Shown here piece by piece: positions 1 to 11,900 of a stretch of 64,000 nucleotides of DNA. The notes under the pieces are model-generated. The model was not told the DNA's origin. It was given only the letters and a program-made list of their open reading frames with translations, and ran no database searches. The first letter of the stretch is position 1, and each line of letters starts with the position of its first letter. Source of the DNA: Lepisosteus oculatus. Lineage: Eukaryota; Chordata; Actinopteri; Semionotiformes; Lepisosteidae. The stretch lies in the NCBI RefSeq assembly GCF_040954835.1, contig NC_090714.1:7552501-7616500 (forward strand), in the 5' to 3' direction. The translations under genes and the position numbers were made by a program.

Positions 1-2531
1 TTTTGTCGTACCACTGCTTCTAATGTGTTTCATTACAATAAAAGTGATGACATTAGCTTTAAGAAACAACTTTTCCTCACTGTATTGCTTATGCCCTCTT
101 AAGGCCATAATGTAGAGGATCAGAATTAGCAACTATGTTCATGGATAACCAAAGACCGTTCCCATGCCATTTAAAATCTTCTACAATACAGGAGCAAATA
201 TGTACAGACCTCCTGCCATAGCTGAAAAAACAAATTTGGTAAGATTCTTTTTTTCAAGTCAGACAAAACCACTTCACAAAGAACTCTGAGCACAAATGCG
301 ATCACGTCTGTTAGCTGGAACATGCTCGAGGCTGCACACTGTAGACGCAGTTAGCTAGCTCTCCACAGCTGACTTCACACCAGCCCTCCATAGGTGAAAT
401 ATTGCAACACCTAGCCATTAGACAGTTAAACACCCAAGCCACACCAACTGTGAACCCCAGCGCTCGACGGTGATACCTTCCCTCAACTCGATCCCATTTG
501 GACCTCCATCAGCTCTCACACTTAACCTGCCCATTTTAGAACCCGAGCACGCTCTGAAATATCGATTACATTACCTACTTGCTTTTACGCTGGCAAAACT
601 GGATGTGCAAAGGTTTGGAAAATTGTTACACGGACTGCGAGTTGCTTTTCTTTTTCAGGTTACAAGGCATTTGGAGGTTACGGTAGCAGAAAAGTCTGCT
701 TCTTTGCAGCCTGGATTTCCCAATCCTCATCCCATGGGTAAAGGGTGCAATATGACCAAAATTCACTTACCAAGACTTAATTCTTCAATCAGATTTAGAC
801 AAAATGACAAAAAACAGATATTTCACTTCTGCAAACTAACAATACTCAAATGATACCCGTCACCATACAAATGGTAACTCCCTGAAGTAAAGGAACACCT
901 GAGAGAGCCATCCAAAATTAGGCTTTATGTTTTAATAAGAAAAGCCCTCAGCATTGTATAACTCACTTTGCCTTTGGAGTTGTATGTTTGCGTCTTCTTG
1001 AAGTGCAACATTTCTGATGCTGGTGTTGTTTGCTGCATTCAAACAAGGAAGTTACAGATCCTGTGTGCTTATACCCTTCCAAGTATTAAAACCGTTTTCC
1101 CTGAAATGATTACTAATGAAATGCAACGCTCCATGTTTTTTTTCACAGAGTCTTTTATTGTTTAATATTTTATTTTAGAATGCCAGTAGTCCTATAGATA
1201 CACTTGATGCAAAATAACAGCAAATAACAGCAGGCAAACTCGGAACGCATTTTCATAATGTTTTTTAGAACAGTTAGAAGCTTTATAAGTTTTTTCTTCC
1301 AGAAAAAAGTCATAAGCGACTGACACGTTACTTTTTCATAGGACAGCAATCCACCTTCTGCAGAAAGGAAACGAAAGCCGGACTGCAACTGGAGAAATTC
1401 CGAAACGTGACCCTTATCTTATCTTATCCGTGCATTGAACGAAATGTAAACCAATTCTAAAAGCAAATGAAAAACCCAAAGATAGAGAGCCACCTGCTTC
1501 ACCGAGCCCCAGACTGCACACTTCAGAGTGACTCAGGCAACTCTCCTGGCGTCCCAGCGAAGTCTTAACTGATGACAAGCGGCCCCGGGCACCCACACAC
1601 TTCACCTCGTTTGCGCACTGAACCCAGAGACCTTCCCAGCTTGTAGGGGTTCCACAAAACTAAGGAGGAAGAGTTTTTTTTGTTTTCCCTTCGGGCTGTT
1701 CTTACAAAGAAATTAAACCTAGAACATGACACACAAACAAACCCACTCACCAGTGCCTCCGCCTTCTTTTATGCAAACTTGGGGCACAGCCCTAAACCAT
1801 AAAAAAAACTACTTTCATATTCTAACTCTTACCTCTCTGATGCCTTTACGGTGTGTGTTACATAACAGTCCTCTTAATAGGGATTAAAACACAGGACCTT
1901 AAAGGGGTTATGAAATTGCTCTAACCTCTTTCTTCCACGGCTCGCTCAATAACTATTAGCCTTGAGGCCGATTTCAGTAACTTCTGTTTTTTTTTTTGTC
2001 TTTTCACCCCACCGGCGTGCTTCGGTTATTTTAACCCCCTGTTAGTCCTCTACCTCTGCCCACTCAGCACAGATAAACCGGACGTGGATGTTTCGGCAAG
2101 TACTTCTCTTCAAGTCTAAGTGGGACTGGAGACACCCACCCACCGAGCCCGAACACCGTGCTGCTCAACAGTATGCAGGACAGGGGTGTAGAGAGACAGG
2201 TAGCTTGAACACAAACCCATTTCCTCAACTTATCACTAGACCACGCTTGCTACACTATCGCCAGGCTTTCAAAGGTGCAGAATGCCCCCGCACAGTGCAA
2301 CCTGAGTCTGCTCTGTCATCTCCAAATAAACTTACATATCTAGATCTCCGCAACCCCCGGTGCGCAAGTTAAATTCGCCAAGTCCTTCTACTGGTTTATT
2401 ATAAGTCCTTTTCGGGCACCGCTGGAAAAGGAGAGGGGCCTATCGGACATTTCCTCTAACAACCGCATTTTTCTCCCTCGGCTTGGATAGCGGCTTCGTC
2501 TCGATCACCGGGGGAAAATCGCCATACTCAC
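1..2531 (-). other. Probable pdpk1 intron 1 (partial)
   Basis: This sequence lies downstream of the pdpk1 donor on the minus strand and reaches the window edge. No frame resembles the PDPK1 PH or kinase domain or the expected second exon. A second donor-like site (gtaagttt after ATCTAGATAT, near 2337) is present and could belong to an alternative first exon. No repeat family was recognised. Confidence 0.5.
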
Positions 2532-2555
2532 AATTTGACTAGTGGTTCTTGCCAT
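2532..2555 (-). CDS. pdpk1: pdpk1 first coding exon (3-phosphoinositide-dependent protein kinase 1), partial gene
   Basis: PDPK1 is the AGC-family kinase that phosphorylates the activation loop of AKT, S6K, SGK and PKC downstream of PI3K. Only eight codons are present: an ATG (2555) and MARTTSQI, followed at once by a strong splice donor gtgagtatgg. Mammalian PDPK1 begins MARTTSQL, so seven of eight residues agree and the last change, Leu to Ile, is conservative. The exon sits in a promoter-like, GC-richer island with a CRE, a GC box and a PBX/MEIS site just upstream, as expected for a broadly expressed kinase gene. No further pdpk1 exon was recognised in 1-2531, so that stretch is read as intron 1 and the kinase domain lies off the left edge. 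The match is short; the call rests on the combination of N-terminus, donor and promoter. Confidence 0.72.
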
Positions 2556-2559
2556 GGAA

Positions 2560-2880
2560 GTTTTCCGCCAGTATTTATTTGGGATTTGATAATTACTGCT
2601 CCTCCAGTAATGGCTGCCACTGCGCCTTCATCTTCTAGCAGTGACGTCACTCCACAACAATGTTCCCGCAGCCCGACTGGAGTGGAACGCTGCCCCGTGC
2701 CCGCCCCCTTAGGGGGCACATCGCTCTCCCATTTGAGTTCTCGCCTGTCAATCAAGCGGACGAATTTTTTTTGGAGCAGGGAGCGAGTTAGAGGAGTTGA
2801 ATGCTGCATAGTCACTCTCAACTTCCTAGTTTGTCCAGTGGTGTTTTTTACCCGACGCCTGTGCAGGCGGTTTTTTATTT
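2560..2880 (-). promoter_or_regulatory. pdpk1 promoter with CRE, GC box and PBX/MEIS-type site
   Basis: The block is visibly richer in G and C than its surroundings. It holds a palindromic CRE TGACGTCA at 2642-2649, an SP1-type GC box (CCCGCCCCC on the plus strand, 2700-2708) and, on the minus strand, TGATTGACAG (2745-2754), which matches the PBX-MEIS/PREP composite motif. All lie within about 200 bases upstream of the pdpk1 ATG. No convincing TATA box is seen, as is usual for this kind of promoter. Factor binding is inferred from motif match only. Confidence 0.55.
2593..2631 (-). other. Short upstream ORF ahead of pdpk1
   Basis: A 12-codon frame, MKAQWQPLLEEQ then TAA, ends 37 bases before the pdpk1 start codon. 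If the transcript starts upstream of 2631 it would be a non-overlapping uORF able to damp pdpk1 translation. The CRE lies only about 10 bases further upstream, so the real start of transcription could also be downstream of this ATG, in which case the uORF is not transcribed. Confidence 0.3.
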
Positions 2881-3654
2881 GAGGAGGGCATGACGCTGCA
2901 CGTTCGCTTGCCGGTAAAATTTGGCAAAAAGAGAAATACGCACACGCAAACAGCGATGGGAGAGCACGCCATACGTGCTCTCGATAAGAAAAAAAATCAA
3001 TAAGTTAATTAATAATGTGCATCATAACTAAAGGTCAAGTCAAACAAATTGCACTGAAACCTAGGAGCCATCTGTGCCTCATGGCAGTTACTATAACGGT
3101 CGCAGTCGTTAGATGTCATCCAGCCCGCTAAGTCGCTGGAGTTCCTGAACTTCCCAATTTTGTAACCCTTTTCCTTATTTAGTTTAAGATTTCCCAATGG
3201 CTAGAAACAGCCAGTTGCCTTCACCTGAAAACTGAGTACATATTCCACAGAAGACCGGTCTTAAGAACAGCGAATCAACAAAACAATAATCTAGGCTTTG
3301 AATATGGGACACATGTCAAAGTCCCCAGAGAGAAAAGCTTTGATTTGGCTGGACAGCCACAGAGCCATTGGTCAGGGATGAACTGTCTTGGGCCTCTCTG
3401 TTGTGCCCTCAAGTTTAAGGAACTTCGCCCAGGTCATCAATGTAAATAAGCATTTGGTTAAAAAAATGTTAATTTTTATCATGTAGTTTATGCACATTAC
3501 CAGTTTCTAATGACCTTTAATGAAAGACAGCAAAATGAAAAGTATAGAGCTTCATCCTTTACAGGAAACTCTGTAAAAGTTTATGTAATTTTACTACATA
3601 TATCAGTCAACCAAAGGCTTCCACCTGTTCTCATTAACCACTAGGTCTTATAAA

Positions 3655-3930
3655 GCCTGGTGGTGACCCGGAGCCCAGTGCAGCAGGCAATGGGCACAGG
3701 ATTCACTCTGGACGTGATGCCAGTCCATCGCAAGGCGCACACACATGTTCGTTCACACATACTGGGAATATTTCAAAGAAGCTACTTAATCAAGACACCT
3801 GGTCTTTGGACTGTAGGAGGAAACTGAAGTATCAAGAGAAAACACTTGTGGCACACTGGAATAACATGCAGACCCCACACAGAAGGACAGGAACCCAGGA
3901 GCTGCAAGGCAGCAGTGTCATCTTCTAAAA
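3655..3930 (+). repeat. Dispersed repeat, family 'CCAGTCCATCGC', copy 1
   Basis: It contains the phrases CCAGTCCATCGCAAGGC, TCTTTGGACTGTAGGAGG and GCAGACCCCACACAGAAGG, ending near a degenerate GCAAGGCAGCAGTG. These occur together in a very common dispersed repeat of fish genomes. I do not assign a transposon class. Related, diverged copies are at 6325-6670, 8735-8930 (opposite strand), 14930-15060 and 62875-63140. Confidence 0.55.
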
Positions 3931-4702
3931 TTTCCATACACTCATATATTATATCCCAAATATATCAGGGTCCCCAAGTGACTTTATATGAATCAGTCAT
4001 TTTTCAAATATTTTGCTTCTGCAAGGCAATTTTATATGATTTGCAAATGAATACCTGCACCTGCTTTTTCACCTGGATGCTTGTTCTTCCTGAAATGACT
4101 GATGTCATAGGATTTATGTAAGACTCTAGACCCTCCAGGGCCTGAGTCAGACACACCTGAGTTACAAGGGGTATAACTGTAACTTTATTGTATAAGGGAT
4201 AGGCTGTGTACGAAATTTTAAATCATGACGGGATTCTATGTGATTTGATTAGAATGATTGGCCGCACACTTAACCTTTTACTGACACAAATGTAACACAA
4301 TGCAGATAGACTGATCTTCCACTTTTACCACATCACATCACTAATTCACTGTTCACGCACATTTCCCAGCAGAACCACTAAAACGTAATCCAGAAAACAT
4401 GCAGTGATTGCTAGAGCCCTTTCTTGACCTGCTTTGCGACCTTTTTACACAAAACTCTCAAGTTGTTGAGTAATTCTGAAAGTGATGCAAAATAACTTAA
4501 TGTTTTGCACGAAGTCTCGAGATTCTGGAGCGTTCTACTTTGAAATCAAAGCTAAACCTCTTGTGTCACAAGTGGTTTTATTGTGCCAGAGCAATAGCTT
4601 TGTAAAATACCTCTCTCCTAAACATTACTGCTGTTTTACACGTGTATAAGCTTCAAATTGTTGTCAAGGATGAATGAAAATACAACTGGGAACTCCAATC
4701 TA

Positions 4703-4716
4703 CCATAAGGTGGCGC
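4703..4716 (+). promoter_or_regulatory. CTCF-like motif between pdpk1 and the receptor
   Basis: CCATAAGGTGGCGC matches the right part of the CTCF core (AAGGTGGCGC), with two mismatches on the left. It is placed where an insulator between pdpk1 and the cytokine receptor pair would be expected. Confidence 0.3.
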
Positions 4717-5879
4717 TAACGTACAAGGTTAACCAAGGTGCTGCTTTCTCTACAACTAACCCGTTACGATGATTTTGACTAGTCTTGCAGTATCAGGGGA
4801 CGTTTTTAAAGTAAAATAACGGCTTTAAAATTTATATTTTGTGGGTTTACATAGCTCCACTGCAACAATGAACTCTGCTCAACTGACTGGTCAGAAATAT
4901 TAAAGATAGTATGTTAAAAAGTAAAAGAATCAAGATGTGAGATTTTATTTTTCTTTATTAATAAATATACAGAATTTCACAAATAACAGATGTTCCTATT
5001 CTCAAGCTTTCTGGTTATGTTTCAGAGTTTTCTGGAGAACCATACCTTCAAAATATTGCTTTTTTGAAACAGGGACCCCACAAGGTAAAGAAACTCCCAA
5101 GAATATGCAGAATAAACACGACCTGATCTTTAAAAATAGAGCTCCGGACGGACCTGGCCCACAGGGGCTCTGCTTTGGCAAAGGAGGGTTTTGTTCTGCA
5201 AGGAGTGTGAGGCTGGAGTGTCAGAGAAGAATTCCTGTTGAGAGGAATGCCAGAGGCCTAACATACTCCAACAACCATATATGGTGGAGTTTAGAACAGG
5301 CAGCAGAAAGCTGTCTTTAAAAATGTTCACGTTAATTTGGGCTGAACAAATTTTATCCTTGCCACGTCACCTGTCTCTAGCTTTCCAGAAACAGGTGTGT
5401 GAGCCACTCGCTGTGTCCGGCTGTGGTTTACGGTACCTATTTCCATGCAGGAAGCAATACGTGATCTGTGTGAGGGAAGAAATTGCAAACATTTTTTCAG
5501 GAGGAAGTCATGCAATATAGGTCTTGTGGATGTATAAATAGCAAAAACAAAAGTTACAGTCAGAGTTAGTACAGTATATTTTTAGAACTGCCTTTTTCAG
5601 AGCCCATATTCAAATTTCTTACATATATGCATGATAAGCCATATTTATTTTGAGCTTGCATACAGGGCTGAGCTCAGAAGCTGCAGAGCCTTTGCTTAGG
5701 TGACTCTGCAGTGCAATCCATCTGTGAACATCACAGAAGACCTAGCAGACAGCCAGAGCAGTATCCCCTAAAAAGGCTTTCCTGTATCTCTTGTGGATAA
5801 CTAAACTAGCTTTTAACCCCTCTTCCACCACTCCTTTTTGTCTCCCTCTTAGGCCTCTCGCCTTCTTCACATGAAGTCA

Positions 5880-6060
5880 TGATAGTGGTGAGGTCTTTGG
5901 AAATTGAAGACTGCGGGTTCAAGGCCTGTGTGGGGCTCTAGTGTTGTAAGTTTAACCACAGTACTTGAATCAGATTGCTTCAGTAAAATTCTTAGGTATA
6001 TAAATGTGTGTAAATGTAATTAGCTTTGGATAAAAGTCTCAGCAGTATGAATTAATATTA
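5880..6060 (+). repeat. tRNA-derived SINE-like repeat
   Basis: A B-box-like GGGTTCAAGGCC lies near 5918, and the unit ends with AGCTTTGGATAAAAGTCTC, which resembles the LINE-related tail shared by several fish SINE families. The A box is not clear, so the copy is degenerate or 5' incomplete. Confidence 0.45.
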
Positions 6061-6094
6061 GTTCAGGTGGGTGGCTGCGTCAGCATGCGTAGGC

Positions 6095-6180
6095 TGCAAA
6101 GGAACAAGTAATAGGTTTATTCCATGCTGAAAAAAAGAAGAAAGAGAACACAAGGTTTCGGCCGTGGAGCCTTCTTCAGG
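6095..6180 (-). mobile_element. Penelope-like element 3' end, short copy
   Basis: About 85 bases match the 3' ends of the two larger Penelope-like copies at 16574-17766 and 17820-18546, including the CTGAAGA...GCCGAAAC block, the TTTTTTTCAGCATG stretch and the terminal CTTGTTCCTTTGCA. It is strongly truncated and non-coding. Confidence 0.75.
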
Positions 6181-6324
6181 AATTAATAATAACTGTCCTG
6201 CTTCACCCCGGGTTCCTTTCCTCCCTGAAACCCACAGCACATCACTGTGCTGGAAACATCTTTCAATGAGTTTGAGTTTGTGCTGCTGACTCAGAAGTCT
6301 TGATAGTGATGAATTGCTTATTTG

Positions 6325-6670
6325 ATTATCCATCCATCCATTTTGTAACACTCCATCTATTTTAGGGACTTGGGGCAGCCAGAGCCTATTCTGGCAAGCA
6401 ACGGGCGCAACAGAGGATACACTGGACAGGACACATCACAGGGCACAAAGACACAAACACGCACACACTCACACAAGGATCAATTTTCCCAGAAGCCAGT
6501 TAACCTACTAGTATGTTTTTAGAGGAAACTTGAGCACCCAGAGCCACCCTACAGAAACATGGGGAAAACATACAAACTCCACACAGATAGCACTCCACAT
6601 CTCGAATTGACCCTCGGGGCCCCAGTGCTACAAGGCAGCAATGCTAACGACTGTTCCACCATGGTGCTTC
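6325..6670 (+). repeat. Dispersed repeat, family 'CCAGTCCATCGC', long copy
   Basis: The copy begins with ATCCATCCATCCATTTTGTA, runs through GGCACAAAGACACAAACAC and CATACAAACTCCACACAGA, and ends near CAAGGCAGCAATGCTAACGA. It is the most complete member in the window; the copy at 62875 shares the phrase TTTTCCCAGAAGCCAGTT with it. Confidence 0.6.
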
Positions 6671-8734
6671 TTTTATAGATTAATCTTCTTATTATCTTGT
6701 TCTTCATTAATCACACTGTTTTTATCTAACCATTCTGTATTTTCCTTCATACTGCCTTTAAATAAGCTTTGATCTATCCCTAGTTTCACTCTACCTAAGG
6801 CTCATTGTAATTTGATGACATCATTCTGTGAAGCTGTGATTGTTGGACAAGGTGCAATTAATTTATCTAAGTGCCTTTGGATAAAGTTCTAAACTCAGTA
6901 GGATAAGCTAGCAGAAGCTTTGAAGGTTTTACAAATGCTTTCTTTATCTCTTTCTTTCTTTTAGTTTCATTATGGATGTGCCTGGAAAAACAAGAGTTGT
7001 TTTTCTCACTAACGCTGAAGAGATCTGAAATGAAATTCAGCAGTCTCCACTGGACAATGCTCAGCAAACTGGATATGATTGTGCTGGAGGTCTGTGCCCC
7101 ATGGATCAGAGGAGAACTAGTAACATTCAAGAGGCTTGGTTCTGTATGTCTTTCCTGTACAAAATGGCTGGATGAGATTCTGGGATCAATCAGTTACTGT
7201 ACCAACTACCACACGGTCCAAATGGCCTTCTGTGGTTTGAAACTGTTCTTATGTTCTAATAAGACTTGCCTAAAACATTATTTTAACAGTCACTGCCTTG
7301 AAAGAGCTGTGTTTGTACAAACTGGTTTTCATAAGCCTCCAGTCTCTGAAATATATTATATATCAAAGTCGGAGCTTAGCCAACACTGAGAAAAGAATGC
7401 CTAGCTCAATCCCTAATCGTCTTGTACATGTCAGAAGTGCAGATCAAGAGAATGTCATTGCAGCTCTGGGACAATCAAATTTTGTCAAGGGTTCTGGAAC
7501 TTTCTAGGTGGTTAAGGTGAGGGTGGAGTGATGGTTAGTCTTGATGAATCCCAATTGAACCTTTAATTCAAGGGCCACTGGATAGTCACTCCACAGATAA
7601 GTGTGGAGGAAAATGGAAATTCTGGGAATGCCCTGAAGCTCTTGGAAAAACCAAACCCCAGAATTCAGCCCCCAGCATACTGTATATGTAGTTTATATTT
7701 TCCCCTTTTGACATTTCTATTCTTGCTAGACATGAGTTCATATGTACAGTATGTGGTAGTGGGGAAACAGACTAATGCCGCACACTGTTTTGAAACCCAT
7801 TGTTCACTGATTGCCCAAGGCAACAAAGATACATAGTCCAAACTCAAGTCCTCAGATTCAGTTTACTGTATAAGGGGATTGTAAGGCAAAAGCTTTACAT
7901 GAAACAGCCCCATTGCCCTGTCACCATAAAATGACTCTCTATATTGCTCTCACATCCATTTTTACCATAAAAGCAAATTACATTTCTTCTGCTGGGCAAG
8001 TGGTGCTGACTTCCTTGTTAAATCTTGCAAAATGGGCATCAGAAAGTACCTGCACTGCAAGAAAAGAAAGGAAGCCGAAGAAAAGGTCATCCAGAAGAGA
8101 TTACACAACCAAGACGGCTACCGCACAGTATATCAAAACAGATAATCTTTATCAGCACCAAGAATGTACTTTCAAATGCGTCAATACATATCCTTTAACA
8201 GGATTTTAAAAAAATATCATTTTTACTCTTGCAAAGAATCAACTTGTTCATGTCCAGTATTAAAAAAATAATCACTGAGCGGATACTTTTTGTGAACGAG
8301 TCCTGAACATGTATGATTCAAGGTCAAATTGTATTTTATGAGACAATATTTGATTGTTTCCTAGTACCGCATAAGTATAACGCTTTCTTAGACAGAGCTG
8401 TGTTCTGTGGAGAAGAGATGAGTTGCAAACAAACTTTATTATCAGAAGTGAAAATAACTCCTGTGCACACAACGCATTGTTTTACAAGGTACTAAAAACA
8501 ATCAAATAACCACAACAAAGCTCTCTGTCTTTATCTCTAAGTTATTCTGAGGCTCAGTACTGTAAACACGCTGCAAACATCATCAAACACTCACCTGAAA
8601 GAAAGATCTCAAACAACTTTGTCATTCTGTAACAAATATGATTAAAAGTTTTGCAATTATATTAGAACTATCATTTTTTCCCCCAGAACTGTAACTTTAA
8701 AGAAACAATTTTAAATGCAATACTTAGAGGTGCG

Positions 8735-8930
8735 ATACTTAGAATACATTTTGAGGTGGTGTTTATGTTAGTACTTCTGTTGCTCAGATTTTGGTTCCTA
8801 AGTTTGATTCTGGCTTGAAGGTCTTTCTGTGCACAGTTTGCATGTTCTCTCCACATCTTTGTTGGTTTTTGCAGAGAGCTCTGCTTTCCTCCTTGTAAAG
8901 AATGGATAGATAATCCTCGCATGTATGTTT
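8735..8930 (-). repeat. Dispersed repeat, family 'CCAGTCCATCGC', reverse copy
   Basis: Read on the plus strand it shows GTTTGATTCTGGCTTGAAGG, GTTTGCATGTTCTCTCCAC and TTTCCTCCTT, the reverse complement of the right half of this family. Well diverged. Confidence 0.45.
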
Positions 8931-11900
8931 ATGACTGGTATGCTCTGCAGCAGGCAGTTCCATCTGTGGCCATGAATTAACTAATAAAATAATATTTTTC
9001 TGTTATTTTTTCTTAACAGATTGTTTGTCTGGCCAATTGATTTGTGTAATCGTTAAGTTTGAGTACTTATTATAGCTGCATTAACTAGAACATCTGACTA
9101 TAGATTGTTTTTTTTTGTTTTATAGCAGTAACATGTGCTTGAATTCTGCAATATCCCACAAACAACCAAACCATCTGTGTATTTGTAGACTGGTTTGCTT
9201 TGAGAATTTTGCAGAAACCATCCCAAGGAAGCACTGAAAAATGGTCATGGCTTGCTATGCATCAGAGGGTGTGGCTACCTCATCATTATGGCTTCGATAC
9301 AGTTTCTCTTTTAAGTGTTTTTACTCCACAAAATGTTGTAATGCCTTTTGTTTTTGTGGACAAGTGCCTGAAGTTGCAAAGTGTTACACAAATCTCACCT
9401 TGCATTATTCTTTCACATTGGCAAGCAAAGAGAGGCACAATTTTTTGTGTTCCTTAACTTGCCTGTTTCAAGTTTGTTATCTGATAATGGAGTCAAGAGG
9501 AAGGACTGTCTTAGAAGAAAATGCTGAAAAGAGATAACCACTAGCATTTTGCAAGATACAGCCGGATAGTTTACAGCACTTTAAACAGATTATCAAGGCC
9601 ATGATCTTTTCCCCTTTAGCTATTTGTTGATATCTGAAATGTAAAATCGTGGTAATCTAATTTCAAACAACATTTGCTGCTCCAAAGCAGACGAAAGCAC
9701 CTCAGATCATTCATAAGATCACTTTATTGGCCATATACTGTACAATTTCTTGTAATAGGAATTTGTCTTTTCATATACCCAAACTTGCTCTCCATGAGAC
9801 ACACAGACAAGGAGAGAAGCTTGGGGTCAGAGCGCAGGGTCAGCCATTTATATGACACAGCTGTCTCAATGATGGACGTTCACAACTTAATGATACTTTC
9901 ATTTCGGTAGTTCAGTTTCCTAAAACCCAAGCAGGAACTTGCCTGTGGCTCAGGAATTTGCTGAACACGATACTGCCACACATCACATGAATTTCCTTGT
10001 AAGACTCCCTTGAAAATGAAACTATCCTTTTTTAAAAACTCTTCAACATGGATGACTTTGAAAATATAGATTCAACAGAGAAAAATTAGAACCTAAGGAA
10101 AACCACAAGATAGCTTCTGCATAGCTTTCCTTTGAGCCTGGACCTGAAGAAATATCTGGGCTTCACTATTCTTAAACACTTAAAAACAGCTATGGAAATG
10201 TAATTATGAGGCACTATAAATATCAAACGAGATATGACATACTTGTAGTAGATGGAAACTTAGTAGGTGCCACTGTCATTCTTTGAGGGGGGTGAATTAA
10301 ATGGACATTCTTTCTAGATTTCTGTTCGTTCCAAACTCTTATGGAATCAAGCAATGATGCCAATTGGCTATGGGACTGTTCAATGCACAAATCTTGTCTT
10401 TCTCACAACAACTGGGACAAAGAAATCAAGCAAAACATTTAATTTCCATAGACACATGAGGGTCCAGCAGCAAGGAGTTCTTCTATGCTGGCAAACGGTT
10501 CAGGTGACGAATCTGTGCGAAAGCACATCACAGAGATTAAAGAATGGAGAACAGCCTCATCTTAGGCAGGTAATCAACAGGAATCATTCAGAAGCACTAC
10601 AGCCCTCCTTTTATAGGTCTAGCCCCTCCCCCTCTAAAAAAGCAATTGAAATTTAAAAGGGCTGACCTATTTACAGGTCCAAGCAAGAGCAAATAGACAA
10701 ACTAACGGTAACAGGCAGGATAATCTTAAACAATTTGGAGAGCACAAACAGCATTCAAGAGCAGGTCTTTTTAAAGAAAAGAAATACTAAAAAATATCAG
10801 AAAAAATACATGGGGGTGAGGTGACATTTTGGATGAAACCATAAATGGAATAGCTCTGTAAACTCTCAATTCCTCAAAAGTATCACCATTCTACAAAAAA
10901 ACTACACTTCTTCATACAACAAAAAGTCAGTTCCAGAAAGGGAATAGGGTCTGATCCTACTCTCAAGCACAGAAACAGCAGGGAATGGTTGTTCAAGTTA
11001 TGCTCTAGTGCATTATGCTCTCATTACACCATCTGGAGTGGTTACTCTCTAGTTATAGGAAACCGAATTGGAATTGGTCAGTGTCTCTGTTGTATTGCCC
11101 ATGTCCCCAAACTGGGAATGCACCAATAATGACAATGACGTCTGAGGAAATAAAAATTTGAAGCACAGCTTGTTTTTTGAAGCATTTCTTCAGAAGGGTT
11201 CAAAAGGGCAAAGGAAAACATAAAGACAGAGATGTCCTCCATGATGAAAACAGTGCATGAGAGACAATGGCCTTTAGGGTTTGTTTTCTATATGAAAAAA
11301 TATTTTCTGAGTTTTCACAATATAAACAGATATTGCTGGGATATTACCGAAATAGCTGTTCCAACATGTGGGAAGTAGAACCTATATTTTTTAGAACCCC
11401 ACTGCTTGCAAGCCCTTATGACAACAAGAATAAAAGCAAACCACCCACAACTGTAGTGTATTACTGGAAGAGACTGTCACCCACTCATTCACCCTTTGAA
11501 CAGTGAAAGTTCATTCATTTCCAATTAAGGGTGGCAAAGTCATATATGCTTACATTGACAGTTTCTACATTTGATACTGATGGAAAAACTAAAATAATCA
11601 CATACCATTAACATAATCTTGTGAGGGATCTTTAAATAACGTTTGACATTTTAATGATAACACAGTAAGCATTGCTCATCCTACATCCAAAGATACAGAA
11701 CGATAAACATTTTAACAGCAATAACTTTCTTTAGATTTGGTACCTATTCAAGTATGCAAAAATAAAAAGCAAACTAATCAAAATAAATCGAATGAAAACT
11801 GCAAAACAAATATAACACAATTTACCATGCAAGCAGGAGCTGTCTATAAAGTATGTCCACTTTTCTGTTCATCACCTTTCTTCTACATTTGTGACCAGAG

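Noticed and set aside
470..853. 127-codon plus-strand frame near the left edge
   Set aside because: No recognisable domain or splice context; it lies in the presumed pdpk1 intron.
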